The position numbers were made by a program, and so were the translations under genes. Shown here one piece after another: positions 24,686 through 31,901 of a stretch of 31,901 nt of DNA. Origin of the DNA: Allocoprobacillus merdigallinarum (GTDB taxonomy: Bacteria > Bacillota_I > Bacilli_A > Erysipelotrichales > Coprobacillaceae). How positions within the stretch are numbered: the stretch's first letter is position 1; every line of letters begins with the position of its first letter. The DNA is taken from NCBI GenBank assembly GCA_019117525.1, contig DWZO01000022.1:1-31901 (forward strand), read 5' to 3'. The notes under the pieces are model-generated. The model was not told where the DNA came from, made no database searches, and was given only the letters and a program-made list of their open reading frames with translations.

Positions 24686-25027
24686 TTAACCTATATATCT
24701 TGACTGCCCAAAAGCTAAAATCAAAATAAAGATTGGGTAAAAGAAAAATAATCCTAAGGCAAATAATAATCCATGCCCAAAAGCATAAGATAATCTCATA
24801 AGGAGATAAATGATAAATATGATATTAATAAAAGGAATCAGGACTATCAACATTGTCCATCCAGAGCTTGTAACCATCTTACAAAAAGAATAAATATTAT
24901 AAATAGGAATCAATGCATACCATCCTTTTAAACGAGCCTTTTTGAATAATTGCCACCACGCTATGATACTTATTAATGATATAATGAATCCACCTGTTAA
25001 AAATATATTTGAAAATTCCTGCATCAT
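24686..25027 (-). CDS. DUF5684 family membrane protein, 113 aa
   Basis: About four hydrophobic helices cover most of the protein. The segment KARLKGWYALIPIYNIYSFCKM, read across helices 1-2, and the closing LAFGQSRYIG match the DUF5684 pattern (GWAALIPIYN, AFG...Y.G). The family has no known function; members are often found near signal peptidases or in gut Firmicutes. AAAAGGAGAGG precedes the ATG at 25027. It has its own extended -10 promoter, though it also lies downstream of the helicase gene on the same strand. Confidence 0.82.
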   Translation of the reverse strand: MMQEFSNIFLTGGFIISLISIIAWWQLFKKARLKGWYALIPIYNIYSFCKMVTSSGWTMLIVLIPFINIIFIIYLLMRLSYAFGHGLLFALGLFFFYPIFILILAFGQSRYIG

Positions 25028-25044
25028 AATCCTCTCCTTTTCTT

Positions 25045-25053
25045 ATTATAGCA
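25045..25053 (-). promoter_or_regulatory. Extended -10 promoter of the DUF5684 gene
   Basis: On the minus strand TGCTATAAT (25053-25045) gives a TG-n-TATAAT extended -10, about 17 nt before the start codon. Confidence 0.5.
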
Positions 25054-25057
25054 CAAA

Positions 25058-25082
25058 GGACTATTGACAATAACAATAGTCC
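25058..25082 (-). repeat. Perfect 9-bp stem-loop upstream of the DUF5684 promoter
   Basis: GGACTATTG (25058-25066) and CAATAGTCC (25074-25082) are exact inverted repeats with a 7-nt gap. Only TTTG follows on the minus strand, so it is either a weak terminator for the helicase gene or an operator at the -35 region of the DUF5684 promoter. Confidence 0.45.
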
Positions 25083-25168
25083 AATAATCTTAAATCAAAA
25101 CCAGATGATTTCTTCTTATTTTCAAACACTGAAATAAATTTTATATAGGCATTGACATCAAAATAAAT

Positions 25169-27829
25169 CTATTCCAAAGTCCCTTTAACTTTCTTTCTTG
25201 TTAAGAGTCTATTTTGTCTATTAGCTAAAGCATCTTTTCTTCCTTGAAGCAAAATCTTTCTTCCTGCTTCATTTCTTGTATAAATCAATTGATATTTTCC
25301 TATATAAGGCTGCATACACTGCGCAAAAATCATCGCATCTTCTTTACGTTTAGAAAAAATATCAGGAACGACAAAGTATCTATCCATCTTATTTCTTTGA
25401 TGTTTGTTGTAAAGGATATAGCGTTGATTATCAATTTCATCAAAAAATTCATTCACACATTTTGCAAATAAAGCCTTATCATGAGCAGTTCCTCCACTTA
25501 AATAAATAGAGTATAAAACCGCCTGTGATTCAGTTTGTACACGGCAATTCAACATTTCAAACAAATGCATATTTAACATAGCCTGATAAATACCATCACC
25601 AAAAGACTGTAAACGATTCAAAGGATTCATCCATGTAAATACTTTTTTTAATCTCCATAACACGCTCACAACACCAATGAAAATACAAGAAAATAAAACA
25701 TAAATCATAGACTTGCTTTGAATGTGTAAAAGCCTTGCTAGTACACATATCAAAATACCTGTAAGTACAAAACTCAGTATAGTGAATAACACATGTCTAA
25801 TCGCATCATACAATAAGACACTTGTCATATTTTGATCTTCCATGTCTACTTCTTCAACAACTTCAATCTTATCATATATAGCTAAAGAACGATCCCATCT
25901 TTCTTTTAACTGTTCTCTTTGAGAGGATAATTCTAACATTTTTTGATTGGTTTTTTTAATATGTGAGCGATCTAATGGATACTGAATTGCAGTCAATCTT
26001 TCAATACCATTTTCAATAAAGTCTTTATCATAATGAAGGCCTAAGAAATGTTCCATCCTTCTTCTCAAGTTTTCAAAATCACTTTCAGTCTGATTAATCT
26101 CCTGTCTATGATTGATAATTCCTTTTTGAGGAGGAACACAGACAAGATGCCAGATATGACTCACTTTATCAGGATTTTTATGATAGGTACGAATGGCTCT
26201 TCCACGCATTTGATTACTTAACATAAATGAACCAACAAAACTTGCGAGAATTAAAGTATTTACGCAAGGTGAATCCCAACCTTCACCAAGCAATGACTTT
26301 GTCCCAATTAAAACTTGAATATCTTCCTGTTCAAATAAATCACTCACTGCTTCTATGATTTCATGATGATTTCCTTTCACATTCACTTTAACATAATCAT
26401 CAATGGCCTTAAATGGCTGAAATGTCATTTCTATTTGTTGTGAGACAAGTTGTCTTAATTGATTTTTTAAAAAAGCAGGAATGATAATCATAGATCCACA
26501 TAAGACTGCCAAATGAAATGGTTGATGATGTTGAATACTTTCTCTTCTTAACATTTCAAAGAAAGGAAGAACCCCTAAAGCATGCACACTCATTGTATCA
26601 TCACCAATAGCTTTTTCATATTCACCTTTGATATAATCCGTTAAAATTAATAATTTTAACTCTCTATTCATATGTTTGTATTCATGGCATACAATATCTC
26701 GAATACTTTCACATTTTCCAACCGAAGAAATCAGCATCTTTTCAAAAGCAATATCAACTTGCATAATGACTTTCTTTTTCTCAATCAATCCATGTGATTT
26801 GACATATTTGTAAAGCTCTTCAAAATCTTCCTCATTGATAGTATAAGAATCCCTGTCATCAAAGAAAAATCCCTGCAATAAAATTTCCATCCATTTTATA
26901 GACATCTTCTCCAACTTCTTTGTTCCCAATATTTTTAAATATTCTCTTGGATAAGAGAGTTGTTGACTTTCCAAGTAAATCAATAGAGAAGATAAATACG
27001 CTGGATTTTCTAATGCTTTATCTAAATCTTGAATAGATCTCACATATGGATGTGATAAAATAGCCTGTTGGAATTTTTGATGATGCATGAAAAATGAAAA
27101 AACATTTTGTACATCATCTTGAAATTCTTTCATCTTTGCTTCTTCTTTAGCTGTTGGATAATTAAAATAAACATAATCCTGATGTGGACACAGACTCCCT
27201 TCTTTGACTAATTCAGGTACTGTAATTTCTATGTCAATGTCTCCACACATATCTAAATATCTTGTCCACATGGCTATGGAAGAATCATATGGTGGTGTTG
27301 CAGTTAAGGAAATTGTAAAAACAGTAGTGATTTGCTTTTTAAAATCCTCCAACGCTTTCCACCATTCAGTTCTTAAATGATGACATTCATCTAAACATAA
27401 TGTTTCTATTCCTGCTTCTTTTATAGCTTCAATTAAAGAAAAATCCTGATAATCTACATTTTCTTCATCTTCTTGATCTTTAACCTTTCGCATGGCACTA
27501 TGAATAGATTGATACGTTGAAACATTAATCAATCGAAGATGTTTTAAATCCTGTGATATATATTTCTCACTTTTCAATCCTGCTTTTAAAAAAGCTTCTT
27601 TGATTCTTGTCACCCATTGTTGTCGAATAGTAATTGTTGGTACAAGAATTAATGCTGGTTTATTAACGCGTCTGATAATTTCAATACCTAAAGTCGTTTT
27701 TCCTGAACCAGGCGCAGCGACAATATGAATTTTATGATCTTTTTTATAAATATCTAATTGATTCAATACTCTTTGTTGATAATCTCTCCAAACACCTTGA
27801 AACTCTAATATATCTTGACAGTTCACCAT
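25169..27829 (-). CDS. SF2 DEAD/DEAH-box helicase family protein with two predicted membrane helices, 886 aa
   Basis: The N-terminal half is a superfamily 2 helicase: motif I APGSGKT (about 39-45), LILVPTITIRQQW, DEAH-type motif II as DECH (about 147-150), motif III SLTATPP, then a second RecA domain with LIGTKSLLGEGWDSP and the motif VI arginines in NQMRGRAIR (about 539-547). A helical insert of about 170 residues separates the two. Unusually, residues of about 679-701 and 708-725 are strongly hydrophobic and predict two membrane helices, and a basic C-terminal domain of about 160 residues follows. I recognise no nuclease or methylase motif. The start at 27829 is taken because GAGAGG lies 5 nt before it. 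It is likely an ATP-driven nucleic-acid enzyme at the membrane; function unknown. Confidence 0.85.
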   Translation of the reverse strand: MVNCQDILEFQGVWRDYQQRVLNQLDIYKKDHKIHIVAAPGSGKTTLGIEIIRRVNKPALILVPTITIRQQWVTRIKEAFLKAGLKSEKYISQDLKHLRLINVSTYQSIHSAMRKVKDQEDEENVDYQDFSLIEAIKEAGIETLCLDECHHLRTEWWKALEDFKKQITTVFTISLTATPPYDSSIAMWTRYLDMCGDIDIEITVPELVKEGSLCPHQDYVYFNYPTAKEEAKMKEFQDDVQNVFSFFMHHQKFQQAILSHPYVRSIQDLDKALENPAYLSSLLIYLESQQLSYPREYLKILGTKKLEKMSIKWMEILLQGFFFDDRDSYTINEEDFEELYKYVKSHGLIEKKKVIMQVDIAFEKMLISSVGKCESIRDIVCHEYKHMNRELKLLILTDYIKGEYEKAIGDDTMSVHALGVLPFFEMLRRESIQHHQPFHLAVLCGSMIIIPAFLKNQLRQLVSQQIEMTFQPFKAIDDYVKVNVKGNHHEIIEAVSDLFEQEDIQVLIGTKSLLGEGWDSPCVNTLILASFVGSFMLSNQMRGRAIRTYHKNPDKVSHIWHLVCVPPQKGIINHRQEINQTESDFENLRRRMEHFLGLHYDKDFIENGIERLTAIQYPLDRSHIKKTNQKMLELSSQREQLKERWDRSLAIYDKIEVVEEVDMEDQNMTSVLLYDAIRHVLFTILSFVLTGILICVLARLLHIQSKSMIYVLFSCIFIGVVSVLWRLKKVFTWMNPLNRLQSFGDGIYQAMLNMHLFEMLNCRVQTESQAVLYSIYLSGGTAHDKALFAKCVNEFFDEIDNQRYILYNKHQRNKMDRYFVVPDIFSKRKEDAMIFAQCMQPYIGKYQLIYTRNEAGRKILLQGRKDALANRQNRLLTRKKVKGTLE

Positions 27830-27846
27830 CATCACCTCTCGTTTTC

Positions 27847-27875
27847 ATTATATAATAAAAGACCGTTAATGACAT
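27847..27875 (-). promoter_or_regulatory. Candidate promoter of the helicase gene
   Basis: On the minus strand ATGTCA (27875-27870), a 17-nt spacer and TATAAT (27852-27847) lie just before the ribosome binding site. The -35 falls in the loop of the degV terminator hairpin, so terminator and promoter are interlaced. Confidence 0.45.
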
Positions 27876-27886
27876 TATTAACAGCC
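27852..27886 (-). terminator. Terminator of the DegV gene
   Basis: On the minus strand GGCTGTTAAT (27886-27877) pairs with ATTAACGGTC (27870-27861) with two G-U pairs and a 6-nt loop, followed by TTTTATTAT. Confidence 0.6.
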
Positions 27887-27894
27887 TTATTCCT

Positions 27895-28728
27895 TTATTT
27901 TCTAATCGCTTGAACAGCAATACAACCTGGTCCGCCTTGAGCTATAAAAACAGGAGAAAGATCATACATTTCAATGACTGTATTTTCAAAAACAGTCTGT
28001 AAATGTTTGACAACATCTTGAGCCTGTTTCAAAACCCCTGCATGTGTCACATAAATTTTAAAGTCTTCATTCACACCTAATTCTTGGAAAGCTTTCATAA
28101 TTTCTTTAACAGCACTTTTAAAAGTCTTTTTCATAGCATATTTTTCTAATCTTTTAGCATCTTTTGTAGTTGTCATAATAGGTGTAATCTTCAACATACC
28201 CCCAAGTGTTGCTGCAAGTGGTGTTAAGCGTCCGCCACGTTTTAAAAAGCCAAAGTCTTGAGGAATTAAAAATGATTTTTCACATGCAATGCTTTTATGT
28301 AATTCTTTCATAATATGATGAATATCCAATCCCTGTTCTCTTAAAGCAACAGCTTTTTCTACTAAGTATCTTTGTGGTCCACATAAAGTCATAGAATTAA
28401 TAACATGAATATTTTCACTATGCTCTACACTTTCTTTTGCACTCACTGTACTTTGATATGTTCCTGATAATCCATCAGCCATATTAATAACCAAAATGTC
28501 TTCCTCTGGATATTTTTCAAATAATTCCATTGTTTCACCAATAGAAGGCTGTGATGAACTAGGTACATGTCCTTCTTTGACAATATCTAAAAATTCCTGA
28601 CTTGTCACATCAACATATTCTTTATAACTCTTTTTATCAGCTATAACATTTAAAGGAAGAACATCAACCCCTATTTTTTCTCCTTCCTTTGGTGATAGTA
28701 AAGCTCCCGTATCCGTAATAATCTTCAT
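27895..28728 (-). CDS. DegV family fatty-acid-binding protein, 277 aa
   Basis: DegV-like (FakB) proteins bind a fatty acid and present it to the kinase FakA for phosphorylation and entry into phospholipids. The start MKIITDTGALL, the SSSQPSIGETMELFE segment, the ADGLSGTYQSTVSAKE ligand loop and the late HAGVLKQAQDVV are typical. No fakA gene is near, as is common for solitary DegV genes. I start at ATG 28728 with GAGGAG 7 nt before it rather than ATG 28749. It is transcribed alone or with the helicase gene downstream. The bound lipid cannot be told from sequence. Confidence 0.93.
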   Translation of the reverse strand: MKIITDTGALLSPKEGEKIGVDVLPLNVIADKKSYKEYVDVTSQEFLDIVKEGHVPSSSQPSIGETMELFEKYPEEDILVINMADGLSGTYQSTVSAKESVEHSENIHVINSMTLCGPQRYLVEKAVALREQGLDIHHIMKELHKSIACEKSFLIPQDFGFLKRGGRLTPLAATLGGMLKITPIMTTTKDAKRLEKYAMKKTFKSAVKEIMKAFQELGVNEDFKIYVTHAGVLKQAQDVVKHLQTVFENTVIEMYDLSPVFIAQGGPGCIAVQAIRK

Positions 28729-28763
28729 ATCCAATCTCCTCGTATCCATAATCTCTTAATTAT

Positions 28764-28792
28764 AAATTAACAAATATATATGGGAATGTCAA
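28764..28792 (-). promoter_or_regulatory. Candidate promoter of the DegV gene
   Basis: On the minus strand a perfect TTGACA (28792-28787) is followed after 17 nt by TAATTT (28769-28764); a perfect TATAAT also occurs at a 22-nt spacing. The -35 is convincing, the -10 is not settled. Confidence 0.4.
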
Positions 28793-28931
28793 TATAAATG
28801 TAGTTTTTAAAACCATATTTGATAGAGAAAAAATCAATTTATTCTTTTATTTCATTATTGCAGAAATTATTTTAATTATTTATGTATAGGTGTATTATAT
28901 TAGTAGAAAGAGAACTTTTTCATAAAAATTC

Positions 28932-28962
28932 TTGACCTTGTAGTTACTCTATAGTGTTTAAT
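28932..28962 (+). promoter_or_regulatory. MerR-type promoter of the FtsX-like ABC transporter
   Basis: TTGACC (28932-28937), a 19-nt spacer and TTTAAT (28957-28962) form a promoter with the over-long spacer that MerR-family activators need. The spacer has an imperfect dyad, ACCTTGTAG (28935-28943) against CTATAGTGT (28949-28957), 6 of 9 matched, around TTACT, and resembles known MerR operators of the GGAGTTACTCC type. The regulator gene is not in this window. Confidence 0.65.
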
Positions 28963-28985
28963 AAGGATGAAAGAAGGGAAAACAT

Positions 28986-30314
28986 ATGATTACATTCATT
29001 AAAAAAATTGTTATTCATCAAAAGAAAAACTATTTACTTTTATTAAGTATCTTATCATTGATAGCTTCTTTTGAATTTTGTTTTATTGCCATGTATGATC
29101 ATCTTTCGCGTTTAGATTTAAAAATTGACTGGATGACATTCAGGGCAATTGCCTTTATTCCATTTTTAACCTTAATGATAGCAGTTGTATTGAGTGTTTT
29201 TGTTGCGAAATATTTTATTCAAAATAAAAAACACGAATTTTCAATGTTATTACTTTTTGGAAGAAAACCCAAAGATTTATTTCTTTATCTGATAATTCAA
29301 TATGGTATCATGTCTTTGATTGCTTTTTTTCTAGGATTCATTTTAGGTATCTTGATTATGAAAGGTATCAATATTTATCTGATCCATATTCATATGAATT
29401 ATATTTTCCAATATCATTTCTTAAATACATTTTTCTTGTATACTTTCTGTTTAATCTTTACTGTGATCTTTATTTTAGCAATAAGTGCTCAACAGTTTAC
29501 AGAGATTGATACTCATATTATAGAAACAATAAATCATAAGAATATGCAAAAAGTGACACCTTATATGATTTCTATGAGTCGTCATGATCAAAAACGTAAG
29601 GTTCCAACCGGTCAGATCATTTCATCCCTATTCACTCTCTATATCTTTTTCTACTCATTATATGCATTAGCGACTGATTCGTTATTTGAAAATAAATTCA
29701 TTTATTTTGCATTATTTCTAATATCTATTGCTTCCATTATTAATACTTTCATTCCACTTTTATTCGATTTATTTCACTCGACACTTCTTCATCACCCACT
29801 CTTATTCAACAGCATTTCAAGCTTTATTGATTTAACCAATCAGCTTGTTTCTATTGCTAATATTCATTCCATTGTCTTACCTACAATGTTTATTCTTGTA
29901 TTAATGAGTGGTGACATGAGTTATATAACCCTCTTCATTATCCCGTGTTTTATTATGATGCTAATCATGTTGTTACTATGTTTTATTATCAAATATTCAC
30001 TATATATCAAATCCATAATGCATATTTACGCAACACATTATGCTTTAGGTTATAGTCCAAGTAAACTTTTTCAAATTTCTATATTTAAAAATCTTTTATT
30101 TCTTATATTAGTTATCTTTATACCATTTGTTTACATCTATTCTTTAGGGGATTATATTATCACTCATCAATTTCTCACAAGCCAAGTGATGTATAGTTTA
30201 GAATGTTTATATTTGGTTTTATATACTTTGCTTATGATTTATATTATCTTGAAAGAAAGACACTGTATAAAGGAGGTCATCAACAATGTCAAATATCTTA
30301 ATAGAGGCGAATAA
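28986..30314 (+). CDS. FtsX-like ABC transporter permease, 442 aa
   Basis: This is the membrane subunit of an FtsX/MacB-like ABC system. About ten hydrophobic helices are visible; the segment after helix 2 (NKKHEFSMLLLFGRKPKDLF) is the usual FtsX coupling region. A second, weaker such region (YATHYALGYSPSKLFQIS) precedes the last helices, so it has the two-half layout of the BceB-like class, but it is shorter (442 against about 650 aa) and lacks a large extracellular domain. AGAAGGG lies 7 nt before the ATG. Its end overlaps the ATPase start by 29 nt. Antimicrobial peptide or lipid handling is a reasonable guess from the family, not shown here. Confidence 0.85.
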   Translation: MITFIKKIVIHQKKNYLLLLSILSLIASFEFCFIAMYDHLSRLDLKIDWMTFRAIAFIPFLTLMIAVVLSVFVAKYFIQNKKHEFSMLLLFGRKPKDLFLYLIIQYGIMSLIAFFLGFILGILIMKGINIYLIHIHMNYIFQYHFLNTFFLYTFCLIFTVIFILAISAQQFTEIDTHIIETINHKNMQKVTPYMISMSRHDQKRKVPTGQIISSLFTLYIFFYSLYALATDSLFENKFIYFALFLISIASIINTFIPLLFDLFHSTLLHHPLLFNSISSFIDLTNQLVSIANIHSIVLPTMFILVLMSGDMSYITLFIIPCFIMMLIMLLLCFIIKYSLYIKSIMHIYATHYALGYSPSKLFQISIFKNLLFLILVIFIPFVYIYSLGDYIITHQFLTSQVMYSLECLYLVLYTLLMIYIILKERHCIKEVINNVKYLNRGE

Positions 30315-31572
30315 TATATCAAAAATATATGATCAGGATATATTCTTCAAACGAGGAAAAAATATCTATGCTTTAAATAATGTCAATTTCCAACTTCAAA
30401 AAGGTGATTTTATCTGTATTATGGGACCTTCTGGTTCTGGGAAGAGTACATTATTAAATTGTTTATCAACATTAGATCAACCTAGTCGTGGAGATATTCA
30501 AATCTTTAATCAGTATATTTCTCAAATGCATAAAAATGACTTATGTGAATTTAGATATCAAAAATTAGGTTTTGTTTTTCAAAATCATAACTTAATTCCT
30601 TATCTATCTATTTATGATAATATTGCTGCTCCTATTATTCTAGGTAATCAAAAAAGTCAAAATATTGAAAACAGAATCAAAATTCTTGCGAAAGATTTAG
30701 AAATCGAAGGTATTCTTGATAAATTTCCACATGAATGTTCAGGTGGCGAATGTCAGAGAACCGCTATTGCACGTGCTTTAGTCAATGAACCAGAAATTCT
30801 ATTTTGTGATGAACCTACAGGTAATTTGGATTCTAAAAATTCTCATAAGCTTTTAACAATTTTATCGCATCTCAATCAACGTGATACAACAATTGTTTTA
30901 GTGACACACGATCCTATGATTGCCAGTTATGGCAAAACAATGATGTATTTATATGATGGTGGTATTAAAGCTGTTGTCCAAAGAAATCAAGCAACACAAA
31001 GGGAGTTCTTAGACCAAATTAACCAAGTCGTTCATCAAGATACATTGCTTTATGAATTTGATCAGACAAGCCCTTTACAATCTACCAATCCTGCTCCTAC
31101 AACTGAAAAAATCAAAGTTGATAATCAAGATAAAGCATTTATATCCAGACAAACTGTTTATATGGTATTGGATGGATTCAAAAGTGATGAAAACATCTTA
31201 AAAAATAGTACACCGCTTTATATTCATGGTACTCACATATCTTATCAGAATGTTCATCATGATGATATTGAATTTGATTTCAAGGATATTCAAGAAATCA
31301 GAATGGATTTAACTGCACAGTTTGTTATTTTTGGTATATATAGTGAATATGTCTTTCATATTCTATTAGATTGTGTCAGCCCTCAAGGAACATATAAACT
31401 TAAAGTAAAAAATAAAGATGATTTCATTCATATTATTGATTACTTCCATCAAAATCATGTTAAAGTTATTGATCCTCGACAAATTGAAGATGCTTATCAT
31501 CAATATCCTGATGATTATTCTCGTCAAAAATATTATAAAAGAACTCACAAAGATCTATTGAAAAAGAAATAA
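30286..31572 (+). CDS. LolD/MacB-type ABC ATPase with a long C-terminal extension, 428 aa
   Basis: Residues 1-225 are a standard ATPase: Walker A GPSGSGKST (47-55), Q-loop at Q99, a slightly altered signature CSGGECQR (151-158), Walker B ILFCDEPTGNLD (171-182) and switch H208. Then come about 200 extra residues: a helical stretch (about 234-256), a linker rich in Ser, Pro and Thr, and a beta-rich region (about 305-395: LYIHGTHISY, DIQEIRMDLTAQFVIFG, KLKVKNKDDFIHIIDYFHQ) ending in a basic tail. That region resembles a bacterial PH-like fold, which is my inference. AAAGGAGGTC inside the permease gene is its ribosome binding site. Together they form a complete two-gene ABC system. Confidence 0.88.
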   Translation: MSNILIEANNISKIYDQDIFFKRGKNIYALNNVNFQLQKGDFICIMGPSGSGKSTLLNCLSTLDQPSRGDIQIFNQYISQMHKNDLCEFRYQKLGFVFQNHNLIPYLSIYDNIAAPIILGNQKSQNIENRIKILAKDLEIEGILDKFPHECSGGECQRTAIARALVNEPEILFCDEPTGNLDSKNSHKLLTILSHLNQRDTTIVLVTHDPMIASYGKTMMYLYDGGIKAVVQRNQATQREFLDQINQVVHQDTLLYEFDQTSPLQSTNPAPTTEKIKVDNQDKAFISRQTVYMVLDGFKSDENILKNSTPLYIHGTHISYQNVHHDDIEFDFKDIQEIRMDLTAQFVIFGIYSEYVFHILLDCVSPQGTYKLKVKNKDDFIHIIDYFHQNHVKVIDPRQIEDAYHQYPDDYSRQKYYKRTHKDLLKKK

Positions 31573-31598
31573 AAACCTGCTCATATGAACAGGTTTTT
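31571..31598 (+). terminator. Terminator of the FtsX-like ABC operon
   Basis: AAAAACCTG (31571-31579) pairs with CAGGTTTTT (31590-31598) around a 10-nt loop that itself contains TCATATGA. It starts inside the stop codon. Confidence 0.8.
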
Positions 31599-31901
31599 AT
31601 GTTCTTCAATCATTCAAATGAATTCTCAGATTCTATTTTCATCTTGAGTATCTGTATATTTTAAGTCATCATATCATTATCAACTATTAATAACCATTCT
31701 GACATAATGTCATTGAAGTCAGTCATCTTATCATCATGATTCTTTCATCTCTTACAATCTTTTTTTGAATAAATCTAACCCTAGATAAATGTTGGTAACT
31801 ATATTTAAAATATATTGATTATATGGTCTTAAATGAAAATTCATTTGTAAAGTCACTATATCTTAGCTCACACATGGAGTTCATGATCTTCTTGTATATT
31901 C
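31599..31901. other. Intergenic stretch at the right edge without a supported feature
   Basis: About 300 nt, AT-rich. Both strands were read: stops are frequent, the longest frames are short and lack ribosome binding sites, and no family is recognisable. It could hold upstream control DNA of a gene beyond the edge. Confidence 0.5.

Noticed and set aside
31599..31901. Possible decayed coding DNA at the right edge (minus-strand fragments such as IVTNIYLGLDLF).
   Set aside because: Stops occur every few codons and no domain can be recognised.

Overview
The window is AT-rich, densely packed DNA from a low-GC Firmicute. SpoIIE (an endospore phosphatase), the spoIIE-tilS-hpt-ftsH-hslO gene order and the gut-type accessory genes suggest a spore-forming Erysipelotrichia, perhaps Coprobacillaceae-like; this placement is inference, since no rRNA is present. 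UGA acts as a stop (it ends the gene at 238-696) and UGG encodes Trp, so the code is the standard one. I see no tRNA, rRNA, CRISPR array, insertion sequence or prophage.

Layout. 1-1033: two overlapping small genes of unknown function. 1141-3203 (minus): dus, followed by a surface Ig-like protein broken by one in-frame stop. 3364-3990: a NUDIX gene followed by a large RNA-foldable inverted repeat and a shared terminator. 4049-5569 (minus): an accessory cluster of flavodoxin, SRPBCC protein and a frameshifted DUF1697 gene. 5741-12837 (minus): the conserved core block spoIIE, tilS, hpt, ftsH, a 30-codon membrane microprotein gene and hslO. 12886-13408: ybaK/ebsC. 13404-15994 (minus): an OmpR-type regulator with its kinase. 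16051-18631 (minus): prfA-prmC-acetyltransferase. 18662-19406: a HAD phosphatase. 19406-21468 (minus): a GntR-controlled ABC-2 exporter operon ending in a 39-codon membrane protein gene, with a clear operator-promoter. 21492-21911: an acetyltransferase broken by one stop. 21952-24608: a CapA-like lipoprotein convergent with a 6-phospho-beta-glucosidase. 24686-28728 (minus): a DUF5684 membrane protein, an SF2 helicase with two predicted membrane helices, and a DegV protein. 28932-31598: an FtsX-like permease and a LolD/MacB-type ATPase with a long C-terminal extension, behind a MerR-type promoter. 31599-31901: no supported feature.

How the genes relate. The core block combines translation fidelity (tilS, prfA, prmC, dus, ybaK), purine salvage (hpt), membrane proteolysis (ftsH), redox chaperoning (hslO) and sporulation (spoIIE). 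The accessory genes are mostly membrane or envelope functions. The most unusual items are the membrane-anchored helicase, the ATPase with an extra C-terminal domain behind a 19-bp-spacer promoter, the two microproteins, the 21-bp-spacer spoIIE promoter, and three accessory genes each broken by minimal lesions.
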